Translations under genes and position numbers: made by a program | From: Actinoplanes sp. L3-i22 | Lineage (GTDB): Bacteria; Actinomycetota; Actinomycetes; Mycobacteriales; Micromonosporaceae | DNA length: 64,000 nt | Direction: 5' to 3' | Assembly (NCBI RefSeq): GCF_019704555.1 | Contig: NZ_AP024745.1 | Coordinates: 1,124,501-1,188,500 of the forward strand | Shown: positions 31,792 through 41,338 of the stretch, in pieces | Position numbering within the stretch: the first letter of the stretch is position 1 | How the letters are laid out: each line of letters opens with the position of its first letter | The notes under the pieces: model-generated | What the model was told of the DNA's origin: nothing | The model's input: the letters and a program-made list of their open reading frames with translations, nothing else | Database searches by the model: none

Positions 31792-34146
31792 ATGGCCGAC
31801 CCGCTCTCCCGCCGGACCGTCCTGCTCAGCGGCCTCGCGGCCGGCGGCGCGCTGCTCGCGGCCGAGCCCGCGCGGGCCGCCGCGGCCACCGACTTCGACA
31901 CGGTACGTCTGCAGTGGTTCGACACGCTCATCGGAAGCTACGACCTCGCCGACCCGGTCGTCGCGGCCTACGTCACCGACACGGCGGCGACCGCCCAGGC
32001 GCTCTGGTCGAGCCTGAACACCGCGAGCGGCCGCACCTACCTCTGGTCCGACCTGGACAGCGGCACGGTCTCGGCGGTCCAGCGCAACAACGCCGGACGG
32101 CTCCGCACGCTGGCGCTCGCCTACCGGTCCCGGGGATCGGCGCTGGCCGGCAACCCGGATCTGAAGAACGACCTGGCCTCGGCGCTGGACTGGTTCCTCG
32201 CGCAGAAGTACGGCCCGTCGGTGCACTCCTACGACAACTGGTGGGACTGGCAGATCGGCATCCCGCTCGCGCTCAACGACGTCTGCGTGGCCCTGCACGA
32301 CCAGATCGGCGCCGCGCGGGTGGCCACGGCGATGGCCGCGATCGCGCACTACGCCCCGGATCCCACGGTCACCGGCGGCGCGGTGTCGACCGGGGCCAAC
32401 CGCAACTGGGCCTGCGCGATCGCGATCGTCCGCGGGGCGCTGAGCGGCGACGCGGCGACCATCGCGGGCGCCAAGAACGCGATCGCCGACGTCTTCACGT
32501 ACGCCACCGGCGGCGACGGGTTCTATCCCGACGGCGGGTTCATCCAGCACGCGTACTTTCCGTACACCGGCGGTTATGGCATCTCGCTGCTGCAGTACCT
32601 GACCTACGCGATGCTCGCCACGCGGGGGACGCCGTGGGCGTTCACCGCGCCGCGGATCTCCGAGATCTACGACTGGACCCAGCGGAACTACCGCCCGTGG
32701 ATCTACGGCGGCGCGATGATGGACATGGTCCGCGGGCGGGGCCTGTCCCGGTTCTACGAGACCGATCATCGCCAGGGGCGGCTCACCGTGGCGACACTTC
32801 TGCAGCTCGCCGAGGTGCTGCCGGCGGCGCGGGCGGGCACGGTGCGAGCGCAGTGCAAGGGGTGGATGGCCGCGGACGGGTTCTTCGCGTACGACTCCGC
32901 GCCGATCGAGCAGGTGCGGCTCGCGTCGATCGTCCTCGGGCGCGCGGTGCTGGCCGACCCGTCCGTCGCGGCGGTGGGGGAGTCGACGGAGACCGTGGTG
33001 GCGACCTCGGTCGCGCGGGCCGTGCACCGCCGTCCCGGATTCGCCTACGCGGTGGCGATGGACAGCAGCACGATCAAGCCGTACGAGAGCGCCAACAACG
33101 AGAACCTCAAGGGCTGGTACACCAGCGAGGGCGCGGTGTACGTGTACCTGCCGGCGCAGCCCGGGCACTGGACGAACCAGTACTGGCCGACCGCCGACAA
33201 GTACCGCGTCCCGGGCACCACCGTCGACACCAGGACGCTCGCGCTCGGCGCCGGCCGCGGCTCGACGAACACCTGGACCGGCGGCGCCCTGCTGGACGGG
33301 AACGCGGCGCTCGGGATGGGGCTGTCCTTCGCGGTGCAGACGCTCACCGCGAAGAAGTCCTGGCTCTGCGCCGGTGACGTGATCGTCTGCCTCGGCGCCG
33401 GCATCACCAGCACCGACGGCAACACCGTCGAGACGATCGTCGAGCAGCGCAACATCGGCCCGGACGGCGCCACCGTCCCGATCGTCGACGGCGCCGCCGC
33501 CCTGTCCCCGCCGAGCGGCACCCCCACCACGCTGAACCCGCGCTGGATCTGGATCCCGAAGGCCGGCGGGTACGTGTTCCCGGCCGGCACCGCCCTCAAG
33601 GCGACCCGCGCCGACCGCACCGGCAGGTGGACCGACCTGGACCACCGCGGCGTCTACGACGACGCGACGTCCTACACCCGCCGGTTCATCACCCTCTGGT
33701 ACGACCACGGCGTCAGCCCGAGCGGCGCGAGCTACGCCTACCTTCAGCTGCCGGGCGCCACCCAGGCCGCGACCGCGGCGGCGGCCGGCTCGACCGACCT
33801 CGCCGTGGTGGCGAACTCGACCGCGGTGCAGGCGGTGCGCCGCGCGAGCGACGGCCTGACGCTGGCCAACTTCTGGAGCGGCGCCGCGCCGAAGACCGCC
33901 GGGATCACGGTGGACCGGCCGGTCTCGGTCGTGCTGAGCCGGTCGGGCGGCGAGCTCGCGGTCGCGGTGAGCGACCCGACCCGGCGACTCGGCGGCCCGG
34001 TCACCGTCACGATCGACGGCGCGGCGACCGGGACGATCTCCGCCGACCCCGGCATCGAGGTGCTGGCGACCAGCCCGGCCGTACGGCTCTCGATCGACCT
34101 GGACGGCACCGCCGGACGCAGTCAGGTGGCGCGGTTCAGCCTTTGA
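31792..34146 (+). CDS. Tat-exported polysaccharide lyase family 8 (hyaluronate/chondroitin/xanthan lyase-like)
   Basis: A 784-residue lyase. The N terminus LSRRTVLLSGLAAGG is a Tat signal. The alpha/alpha toroid (~35-370) carries the aromatic patch DNWWDWQIG and the catalytic triad N203 (TGANRNW), H253 and Y262 (FIQHAYFPYTGGYG); spacings of +50 and +59 equal those of N349, H399 and Y408 in the pneumococcal hyaluronate lyase. The beta super-sandwich has NNENLKGWYTSEGAVYVYL. It cleaves uronic-acid polymers by beta-elimination. Whether the substrate is hyaluronan, chondroitin, xanthan or a plant/bacterial glycan cannot be told. It closes the LacI operon. Confidence 0.93.
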   Translation: MADPLSRRTVLLSGLAAGGALLAAEPARAAAATDFDTVRLQWFDTLIGSYDLADPVVAAYVTDTAATAQALWSSLNTASGRTYLWSDLDSGTVSAVQRNNAGRLRTLALAYRSRGSALAGNPDLKNDLASALDWFLAQKYGPSVHSYDNWWDWQIGIPLALNDVCVALHDQIGAARVATAMAAIAHYAPDPTVTGGAVSTGANRNWACAIAIVRGALSGDAATIAGAKNAIADVFTYATGGDGFYPDGGFIQHAYFPYTGGYGISLLQYLTYAMLATRGTPWAFTAPRISEIYDWTQRNYRPWIYGGAMMDMVRGRGLSRFYETDHRQGRLTVATLLQLAEVLPAARAGTVRAQCKGWMAADGFFAYDSAPIEQVRLASIVLGRAVLADPSVAAVGESTETVVATSVARAVHRRPGFAYAVAMDSSTIKPYESANNENLKGWYTSEGAVYVYLPAQPGHWTNQYWPTADKYRVPGTTVDTRTLALGAGRGSTNTWTGGALLDGNAALGMGLSFAVQTLTAKKSWLCAGDVIVCLGAGITSTDGNTVETIVEQRNIGPDGATVPIVDGAAALSPPSGTPTTLNPRWIWIPKAGGYVFPAGTALKATRADRTGRWTDLDHRGVYDDATSYTRRFITLWYDHGVSPSGASYAYLQLPGATQAATAAAAGSTDLAVVANSTAVQAVRRASDGLTLANFWSGAAPKTAGITVDRPVSVVLSRSGGELAVAVSDPTRRLGGPVTVTIDGAATGTISADPGIEVLATSPAVRLSIDLDGTAGRSQVARFSL

Positions 34147-34336
34147 CCAGGACCCGGTCGAGCGGGTTCAGGCAGACCACCGCGACCCGGCTGTAGTAGT
34201 CCTCGCAGCCGGGGTCGTGGCGGTCCAGCCAGGCCGCGCCGGCCAGGGTCTCGCCGCACATCGCGGCGGTGTACTCGATCATGCGGGCCGGCTCGCCCCG
34301 CCCGTCGATCTCCACGGTGAGGTCTGATGAGGCCAT
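34136..34336 (-). CDS. Small hypothetical protein (66 aa)
   Basis: A 66-residue frame (EIDGRGEPARMIEYTAAM, then EDYYSRVAVVCLNPLDRVLVKG) with three Cys/Met-containing segments and actinomycete-like GC3. ATG at 34336 has GGGAG about 12 bases upstream. It overlaps the PL8 stop by 11 bases in convergent orientation. I recognise no family. The codon pattern and upstream GGGAG argue for a real gene, but length and overlap leave doubt. The 200 bases from 34337 to 34536 show no other gene. Confidence 0.45.
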   Translation of the reverse strand: MASSDLTVEIDGRGEPARMIEYTAAMCGETLAGAAWLDRHDPGCEDYYSRVAVVCLNPLDRVLVKG

Positions 34337-34536
34337 TGCGGATCACGCTCCCGGTCGTCGTCGACTATCGGTCGCATCGGACGGCAGGGGGACCGCCCGA
34401 TGCGACTCACTGGGGAATACGCCTACGTTCGGTAGTCAGTTCACCGTCCGGTCCACTGTGGCATATCTCCGTGGTGAGCTGGCAAAACAATGACAGCGGC
34501 GGGTTGGTCAGGTGACTACTGACTGCGACGATGCCG

Positions 34537-36336
34537 TCATCCGGTGGCGGCCAGGGCGAAGGCGAGCATCCCGGTCGCGGTGAAGTCGAGGGCCGGCTCG
34601 TTCGTCGCGGAGACCCGCATGTCGTCGACGTACTGGGCGTCCGCGCGGTCGAACTCGGTGTACGACCCGTCGGAGCAGAGCGAGTCCGGCGTCTCCTCCT
34701 CCAGGGACTCGACCCGGCCGGCCACGTTCGGGCCGTTGATCACGGCGCCGGTCAACGACGTACGCGTCAGGGTTCCGATTTGATCGTGCGGGCATTTCGG
34801 GTACGCGTCGCCCGCGCCGATCACCAGCGAGACGCCCCAGCCGTTCGAGCCGAGCGCGACCCCGCGCTGTGCGGTGGCGAACGCCGCGTACCGGTCGTCG
34901 CCGGTCATCTTCCGGTAGAGCGCCGCGGTCGCCGCCCAGCCCAGCTGCCGGGACGCGTAATCGGCGCCGCCGCTGCCGGACGTCGCGCCCATCGGGTCGG
35001 CGGCCGCCGCCTTGACCGCGCCGTCCAGGCGGGCGCGCAGGTCATCGGCGAGCGCGCCGGCCGGGGCCAGCCGGTAGACCTCGGCGTCGGCGAGCGCGTC
35101 GACGTCGTACACGGTCAGGCCGTCGTCCCCGCCGCCGGTCTGATCGGCCCAGCGTTTCGCCTGGTCGGTCCAGTCCTTGACGCGCTTGTCGCCGAGCGCT
35201 TCACCGGCCAGGGCGAGCTCGGCGGCGCCCAGCGCCAGGTCGTCGGCGAAGCTCTCCTCCGGGTAGAAGTCCCGCGGCACGGTGGTCACCAGGTCGTCGC
35301 CGGCGCCGGTGTCGGCCTGGGCGAACAGCGCGGCGGCGGTGTCCAGGCGCGACTTCGCGCGGGCCGGGTCGGACCGGGCGTCGAGCTGGGCGGCGAGGGC
35401 GAACGCGGCGGCGACCCGCCCGGCCAGGTTGGGGCTGATCGGGTCGCCCGGGTCGGCGGCCCGGAACACCGGCCGGTAGCGCTGGTAGTAGCGCCGGTCG
35501 CCGGGCTCGACGGCCAGCCCGTCGTCGGCCTGCGGGAGCCGCCAGGCGTCGTGGTCACCCAGGTACGCGTCGTTGCCACCCACCCCGACCTGGGTGTAGA
35601 GCACGCCGTCCCGGTACATCTTGGTGAGCCAGTCCAGCCCGTGCTCGATCTCCGCGCGCAACGCCGTGGGCGCGGGGCCGTCGCGTTCCACCAACTGCAT
35701 GACGACCAGGGCGTACGCCGTGGTGTGGGTGAACTTGAGGTAGTCGCCGGCGTCGTACCAGCCGCCCTCGACGTCGACCCGGGTGTCGGTCGCGGTGAGA
35801 TCGGCGTCGTCGCCGGGCGTCTGATAGACGGTCGCGGACCGGTCGTCGAGGTGGGCGGAGGTCCGCTGCCACGCGCTGCCGACCTGGTCGGCGCCGTCCC
35901 GGTGGGCCTGGAAATACTGCACGGTGTCGGCCACCAGTGGGGTGTAGAGCTTTCCGGCGGCGTCGACCCGGAAGACCGGCGATTCCGCGGTGAAGCGGTC
36001 GTTCATCCGTACGCGATAATTTCCTGGCGTCCGCAGGGCCGTGAGATCCAGCGGGTTGATCGCGCGATAGCGCGTGTTCCAATCGCCCCGGCTGGGCCCG
36101 GCGGCGACCGTGAGCACCGGGTTCCCGTGCTCGTCGACCACGGTGGCGGTCGCTCCGGCGGCGTCGGCCGGCGCCATCACCAGCGCGATCTTGGTCTCGC
36201 CGGTGGCCCAGCCGACCTGGTCGACCCGGATCCGGGCGGCGGGCAGGGCCGGCTTCGGCACCGGGCGCGGGGCCGAGCACGAGGTGGCGAGCAGGAGCAT
36301 CAAGATCAACGGCAGGTAATGCGGGCGGTGCTTCAC
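34537..36336 (-). CDS. Glycoside hydrolase family 9 lipoprotein (cellulase)
   Basis: A 599-residue enzyme. The signal has lipobox LLLATSC (Cys ~20). A CelD_N Ig-like domain (IRVDQVGWATGETKIALV) precedes the (alpha/alpha)6 barrel. The catalytic base motif is GGWYDAGDYLKFTHTTAY, and the proton donor Glu lies in SATNEPALDFTATG near the C terminus, with NGWGVSLVIGAG and a CPHDQIG loop between. It hydrolyses beta-1,4-glucan or an oligosaccharide at the cell surface. GTG at 36336 is preferred (GGTGAAG about 10 bases upstream); TTG at 36345 would add three residues. It is convergent to the PL8 operon. Confidence 0.92.
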   Translation of the reverse strand: MKHRPHYLPLILMLLLATSCSAPRPVPKPALPAARIRVDQVGWATGETKIALVMAPADAAGATATVVDEHGNPVLTVAAGPSRGDWNTRYRAINPLDLTALRTPGNYRVRMNDRFTAESPVFRVDAAGKLYTPLVADTVQYFQAHRDGADQVGSAWQRTSAHLDDRSATVYQTPGDDADLTATDTRVDVEGGWYDAGDYLKFTHTTAYALVVMQLVERDGPAPTALRAEIEHGLDWLTKMYRDGVLYTQVGVGGNDAYLGDHDAWRLPQADDGLAVEPGDRRYYQRYRPVFRAADPGDPISPNLAGRVAAAFALAAQLDARSDPARAKSRLDTAAALFAQADTGAGDDLVTTVPRDFYPEESFADDLALGAAELALAGEALGDKRVKDWTDQAKRWADQTGGGDDGLTVYDVDALADAEVYRLAPAGALADDLRARLDGAVKAAAADPMGATSGSGGADYASRQLGWAATAALYRKMTGDDRYAAFATAQRGVALGSNGWGVSLVIGAGDAYPKCPHDQIGTLTRTSLTGAVINGPNVAGRVESLEEETPDSLCSDGSYTEFDRADAQYVDDMRVSATNEPALDFTATGMLAFALAATG

Positions 36337-36447
36337 GATGCGCAAGCTTCACCGAGCACGCGATCGGGCGAACGTACCCGGTGTCCGCCAAAGATCTGAC
36401 AGTTCGCTGTGAACGGGTCGCCGGGCCCGACCACGTATCGTCTCGGC

Positions 36448-37077
36448 ATGACCCGCGTCCTGCTGATCTCGGGGAGCACTCGCGACAGCTCGCTGCACAC
36501 CGCGGCCCTGCGCACCGCGAGCCGATTCGCCCCGCCGGAGGTCGACGCCACGCTCTACACCGGGATGGCCGGCCTGCCGGCGTTCGTGCCCGGCGATCCG
36601 GAGCCGCCCGAGTCCGTGCACGACCTGCGCCGCCGGGTGTCCGAGTCGGACGCCGTGCTGTTCAGCACCCCGGAGTACGCGGGCTCCCTCCCCGGAAGCC
36701 TGAAGAACCTGCTCGAATGGCTGATCGACGGCGCCGTGCTGACCGGCAAGGCGACCGCCTGGCTGTCGGTGGTCACGCCGGGGCAGGACGAGGGCGCCCG
36801 GGCCGGCCTGGAGTCGGTGCTCGGGCACGGCGGCGCGCGGCTGCTGCGGGCCGCGTGCGTGCGCCTGCCGCTGGACATGCGGACCATCGACGAGGCCGGG
36901 CTGGTCGCCGATCCGCAGCTGCACCAGGCGTTGCAGGACGTGCTGCACGCGCTGGCCCGGGTGATGGCGATGCCCCGGCCGGAGCCGTCCTGGCAGGTGC
37001 AGTCGAGCATGTACCCGGTGATCACCCGGAACGACGCGCCCTCCTTCGGCCGCCAGCCGGACTTCAAGGGGTTCTAG
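36448..37077 (+). CDS. NADPH-dependent FMN reductase family protein
   Basis: A 209-residue flavodoxin-fold protein: VLLISGSTRDSSLHTAAL binds the FMN phosphate, and STPEYAGSLPGSLKNLLEWL is the conserved dimer/flavin loop. It should reduce flavin or quinone with NADPH in the cytoplasm. ATG at 36448 is six bases after TATCGT (36436-36441) with no Shine-Dalgarno, so leaderless; an upstream GTG extension lacks homology. An NMT1/SsuA-type importer is 470 bases downstream; FMN reductases often pair with sulfonate uptake, but the link here is speculative. Confidence 0.9.
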   Translation: MTRVLLISGSTRDSSLHTAALRTASRFAPPEVDATLYTGMAGLPAFVPGDPEPPESVHDLRRRVSESDAVLFSTPEYAGSLPGSLKNLLEWLIDGAVLTGKATAWLSVVTPGQDEGARAGLESVLGHGGARLLRAACVRLPLDMRTIDEAGLVADPQLHQALQDVLHALARVMAMPRPEPSWQVQSSMYPVITRNDAPSFGRQPDFKGF

Positions 37078-37545
37078 CTAAGCTGTGATGATCTTTAAAT
37101 GTGCCTCAAGTGGCGGGTCAGTCCCGGTGTCGGTGACGCATAGTGGACCTCCGACTCGTTCCTTGGAAGGGGATCATCGTCGTGGCCAGTGCGGACCCGT
37201 TGCACCCCCGTATCATCGTGGTCACCGTGCGTGATTGCTCCTCTTCGGAGCGTCCGCTTCAGCCCATCACCCGCCGTCGTCGGCTCCCGGTCCGCCCACC
37301 CCGCTTCTTCCGCCGTCACGCCGGCTGATCCGGGCTTCTTGCCTTTTGGCGGGCCGCCTGATCCGGGCTTCTTGCCATTTAGGCGGGCCGGCTGATCCGG
37401 TCCGATTGAAACGCCGCTCACGACCGATTCGACGCCTTGCGAAACAAGCAGGTGGAGAGCGCTACACCCCGGGTTTTTCGTGGAAACTGCCGCGAAACAG
37501 GCTCTGGTTAGCGTCGGGCCCTCCCTGAGGGAAAGTGAGCATCGC
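37078..37545 (+). other. 468-base intergenic region with tandem repeat; leader of the ABC importer
   Basis: No convincing gene. A short frame at 37182 (GTG) has poor codon character. It contains a 33/34-bp tandem repeat at 37325-37403 and, near the end, CCCTCCCTGAGGGA (37519 region), a small hairpin overlapping the ribosome-binding site GAGGGAAAG of the importer. I looked for a TPP-type riboswitch (CTGAGA and ACCTGATCTGG blocks) and did not find one. Confidence 0.6.
37325..37403 (+). repeat. 33/34-bp tandem repeat, about 2.4 copies
   Basis: The unit begins CTGATCCGGGCTTCTTGCC and ends GGCGGGCCG; full copies are 37325-37357 and 37358-37391, and a third starts CTGATCCGG at 37392 then diverges. 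Confidence 0.8.
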
Positions 37546-38607
37546 GTGACTGCGTACATAAATCGGCGTGCCCTGCTGCGCGGCGGCGCCGGCCTGGCCA
37601 TCTCCTCGGCGTTCCTGGCGGCCTGTGGCGGCAAGGACGACGACGCGCCGGCCGCCGCCGGTGGCGCCAAGAGCTTCGGTGCCCTGAACTACCAGCTGTC
37701 CTGGGTGAAGAACGTCGAGTTCGCCGGCGCCTACCTGGCCGACAGCAAGGGCTACTACACGGCCGCCGGGTTCAGCTCGGTCAACCTGATGGCCGGCGGC
37801 CCGACCGTCAGCCAGGACGCGATCGTCGCCTCCGGCAAGGCGCTGATCGGCATCTCCTCGCCGGACATCACCGCCGCCGCCATCCTCAAGGGCGCCGAGC
37901 TGGTGGTGGTCGGCGCGCAGTACCAGAAGAACCCGTTCGCGATCGTCAGTCTCGCCGGGACGCCGATCAGCACCCCGCAGGACCTGATCGGCAAGAAGAT
38001 CGGCGTGCAGGCCACCAACGAGCCGGTCTGGAACGCGTTCCTCAAGGCCAACAACCTCGACCCCAGCAAGATCACCAAGGTGCCGGCCCAGTTCGACCCG
38101 TCCCCGCTGGTGTCGAAGGAGGTCGACGGCTGGTTCTCGTTCTTCACCAACGAGCCCAACCTGCTCAAGGTCAAGGGCGTCGAGACCGCGACGATGCTGC
38201 TCAACGACCACGGCTACCCGATGGTCTCCGAGGTCTACGTGGTGAAGAAGTCCAGCCTCACCTCGGACCGGGACAAGCTCAAGGCCGTGCTCACCGGCGA
38301 CGTCAAGGGCTGGACCGACTCGCTCGCCGACCCGAAGGCCGGCGCCGACCTGGCCGCCACCAAGTACGGCAAGGACCTCGGCCTGGACGCCGCCGAGCAG
38401 GCGCTCGAGTCGGCCGCCCAGAACACCGTCGTGCAGACCGCCGACACCAAGGCCAACGGCCTGTTCACGATCACCGACGAGCTGGTCGACGAGACGATCA
38501 AGACGCTCGCGCTCGGCGGCGTGACGATCACCAAGGAACAGCTCTTCGACCTCTCCCTGATCAAGGAGCTGTACACCGAGAACCCGTCGCTGAAGGCGGC
38601 GTCCTGA
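37546..38607 (+). CDS. NMT1/SsuA-type ABC transporter substrate-binding lipoprotein
   Basis: A 353-residue binding protein. GTG at 37546 follows GAGGGAAAG. The N terminus has [13 protein letters not shown] with lipobox FLAACGG, so a Tat- or Sec-exported lipoprotein. The family signature is [23 protein letters not shown] with [22 protein letters not shown], typical of the THI5/NMT1-like group that binds thiamine precursors, flavins, sulfonates or nitrate analogues. No riboswitch reveals the ligand. It heads a four-gene importer operon. Confidence 0.88.
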   Translation: MTAYINRRALLRGGAGLAISSAFLAACGGKDDDAPAAAGGAKSFGALNYQLSWVKNVEFAGAYLADSKGYYTAAGFSSVNLMAGGPTVSQDAIVASGKALIGISSPDITAAAILKGAELVVVGAQYQKNPFAIVSLAGTPISTPQDLIGKKIGVQATNEPVWNAFLKANNLDPSKITKVPAQFDPSPLVSKEVDGWFSFFTNEPNLLKVKGVETATMLLNDHGYPMVSEVYVVKKSSLTSDRDKLKAVLTGDVKGWTDSLADPKAGADLAATKYGKDLGLDAAEQALESAAQNTVVQTADTKANGLFTITDELVDETIKTLALGGVTITKEQLFDLSLIKELYTENPSLKAAS

Positions 38608-38630
38608 CCGGTACCGACGACCGGGGGATC

Positions 38631-39388
<758 letters not shown>

Positions 39389-39392
<4 letters not shown>

Positions 39393-40138
39393 GGAAGTGG
39401 GTGGCCGGGGCGGGCGGTCTGCTCACGGTCCTGGTCCTCTGGGAAATTCTTGGGCGTACGGTCTTTGCCGGCAGCCGTGCGGTGCCCCCGCCCACCGCGA
39501 TCCTCGGGCAGTTCGCCGACGACGGGTTCGGGTTCTACTGGCCCAACATCCAGACCACGCTGCGTGAGGCGGGTCTCGGCTGGCTCTGGGGCAACGCGAT
39601 CGCGATCGTGCTGGCCGTGGCGTTCGTGCAGATCCCCTGGGTGGAGAAGGCGCTGCTGCAGCTCGCGCTGGTCAGCTACTGCCTGCCGGTGATCGCGATC
39701 GGCCCGGTGCTGGCGGTGCTGTTCAGCGACGACACCCCCAAGGTGATCCTGGCCGCGCTCTCGGTCATCTTCACCACGCTGGTCGGCGCGCTGGTCGGGC
39801 TGCGCAGCGCGGACAAGACCAGCCTCGACCTGATCCGCGCGTACGGCGGCGGCAACTGGACCCAGCTCTGGCGGGTGCGCCTGCGGGCGAGCCTGCCCAG
39901 CCTCTTCGCCGGCCTGCGGATCGCCGCCCCGGCCGCGATGCTCGGCGCGATCGTCGGCGAGTACCTGGGCGCCGAGTCCGGCCTGGGCGTCGCAATGATC
40001 AACTCCCAGCAGAGCCTCGCCGTCGAGCGGACCTGGGGGATCGCCCTGGTCGCGACCGCGCTCTCCGGCGCCGCCTACGGGCTCACCGCCCTGGTCGGCC
40101 GCCTTCTCACCCCCTGGGCCCCGAGGACGGTTCGATGA
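39389..40138 (+). CDS. ABC transporter permease (SsuC/TauC-type)
   Basis: A 249-residue permease with about six helices and the EAA-type loop [37 protein letters not shown] at 39389 overlaps the ATPase stop as ATGA. It pairs with the following permease to form a heterodimer, which is less common in SsuC-type systems than homodimers. Confidence 0.92.
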
Positions 40139-41220
40139 GCACCCCCACCACGCCGGGCCCCGCCCCCGCCGCGCCGGGCCCCGCCCCCACCACACCCGGT
40201 CCGGCCCCGGCCTCCGCTCCCGCCACGCCTGGCCCCGCCGCGGCCTCCGCCCCCGCCACGCCTGCCCCGGCCCCGGCCTCCGCTTCCGCCGCGCCGGCCC
40301 CGGCCTCCGCTTCCGCCGCGCCGGCCCCGGTCTCCGCCGCGCCGGCCTCCGCTTCCGCCGCGCCCAGCCTTGCCGCCGCGGCTCTGTCGCCGGCGTCGCG
40401 GGGTCTGGACCGGCACGTCGCCCGCCGGGCCCTGCTCCGGTTCGCGAGCGGCATCGGCGGCGCGCTGCTGTCCGTGGCCGTCATCTGCGGCGTCTGGCAA
40501 CTGCTGGTCAAGGGCTTCGAGCTGGATCCGTTCCTGACCCGCGGCCCGCTCGACGTCTGGCGTTACCTCACCGACCCGGCCAACACCGCGGAACGCGACC
40601 TCCTCCGCGAAGCCGGCCGCGTGACCGCCATCGACGCCGCCCTCGGCCTGGCCGGCGGCACGATCGCCGCGCTGCTCACCGCGGTCGCGTTCGCCCTCTG
40701 GCGCGGCGTCGAACAGACCCTGCTGCCGATCGCGATGGCCCTGCGCGCGGTACCGCTGGTGGCGATGACCCCACTGATCGCCCTGATCTTCGGTCGCGGC
40801 CTGCTGGCGGTCACGGTGATCGCCGGCATCGTCACGTTCTTCCCGGTACTGGTCAACGTGTCGCTGGCGCTGCGCTCGGTGCCGGGATCCGCGATGGACC
40901 TGATGCGCGCCTACGGTGCGTCCCCGATCGCCACCCTGTTCCGCGTCCAGCTGCCCGGCGCCCTGCCGGCCCTGTTCGCCGCACTCCGGGTGGCCGCCCC
41001 GCTGGCCCTGGTCGGCGCCCTGCTCGCCGAGTGGCTGGCCACCGGCAAGGGTCTCGGCTACCTGATGCTCTCCTCGGTCACCACGTTCGAACTCGATCGC
41101 ATGTGGACCGGAGTCACCATCGTCACCGTGGCCTCAATCGTCCTCTACACGCTGATCAGCGTGATCGAGCAACTCACGCTCGCCCGATATGCCCCGGATC
41201 GTCAGGGCCAGTCCCTCTAA
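40135..41220 (+). CDS. ABC transporter permease with long Pro/Ala-rich N-terminal extension
   Basis: A 361-residue permease. Residues ~1-85 are almost only Pro, Ala, Ser, Thr and Gly in repeats of the APASAPATPGPA kind, unlike the family. The normal permease (helices from ~100; EAA loop LMRAYGASPIATLFRVQLPGALPALFAALRVAAP) follows. ATG at 40135 overlaps the upstream stop (ATGA). The repeats are nearly all GCC/CCC/GGC codons, so they may have grown by slippage; alternatively translation could start internally near RGLDRHVARRALL. Confidence 0.9.
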   Translation: MSTPTTPGPAPAAPGPAPTTPGPAPASAPATPGPAAASAPATPAPAPASASAAPAPASASAAPAPVSAAPASASAAPSLAAAALSPASRGLDRHVARRALLRFASGIGGALLSVAVICGVWQLLVKGFELDPFLTRGPLDVWRYLTDPANTAERDLLREAGRVTAIDAALGLAGGTIAALLTAVAFALWRGVEQTLLPIAMALRAVPLVAMTPLIALIFGRGLLAVTVIAGIVTFFPVLVNVSLALRSVPGSAMDLMRAYGASPIATLFRVQLPGALPALFAALRVAAPLALVGALLAEWLATGKGLGYLMLSSVTTFELDRMWTGVTIVTVASIVLYTLISVIEQLTLARYAPDRQGQSL

Positions 41221-41308
41221 TCGTAAAAAAACAGGACCCGCCCTCCCTGAGGGGGGCCACCTCCACACCCACAAGTATGGCGGGAAAATCCGAAGGTCGT
41301 CCGAGGCC

Positions 41309-41335
41309 CTGTGGACAACCCGCCACTGTGGATAA
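41309..41335. other. Two DnaA-box-like nonamers
   Basis: TGTGGACAA (41310-41318) and TGTGGATAA (41327-41335) lie 17 bp apart in the 118-base gap between convergent genes. Both fit the high-GC DnaA consensus core. Two boxes alone do not make an origin; they could titrate DnaA or be chance. Confidence 0.35.
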
Positions 41336-41338
41336 CCC

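Noticed and set aside
37143..37328. Small frame as a leader peptide gene of the importer
   Set aside because: No Cys, Trp or other attenuator-type run and no good ribosome-binding site; Arg/Pro-rich end typical of noncoding GC-rich DNA.
37078..37545. TPP riboswitch before the NMT1-type importer
   Set aside because: The conserved CTGAGA and ACCTGATCTGGATAATGCC-like blocks are missing.
41309..41335. Replication origin
   Set aside because: Only two DnaA-like boxes, no AT-rich unwinding region, and no dnaA/dnaN nearby.
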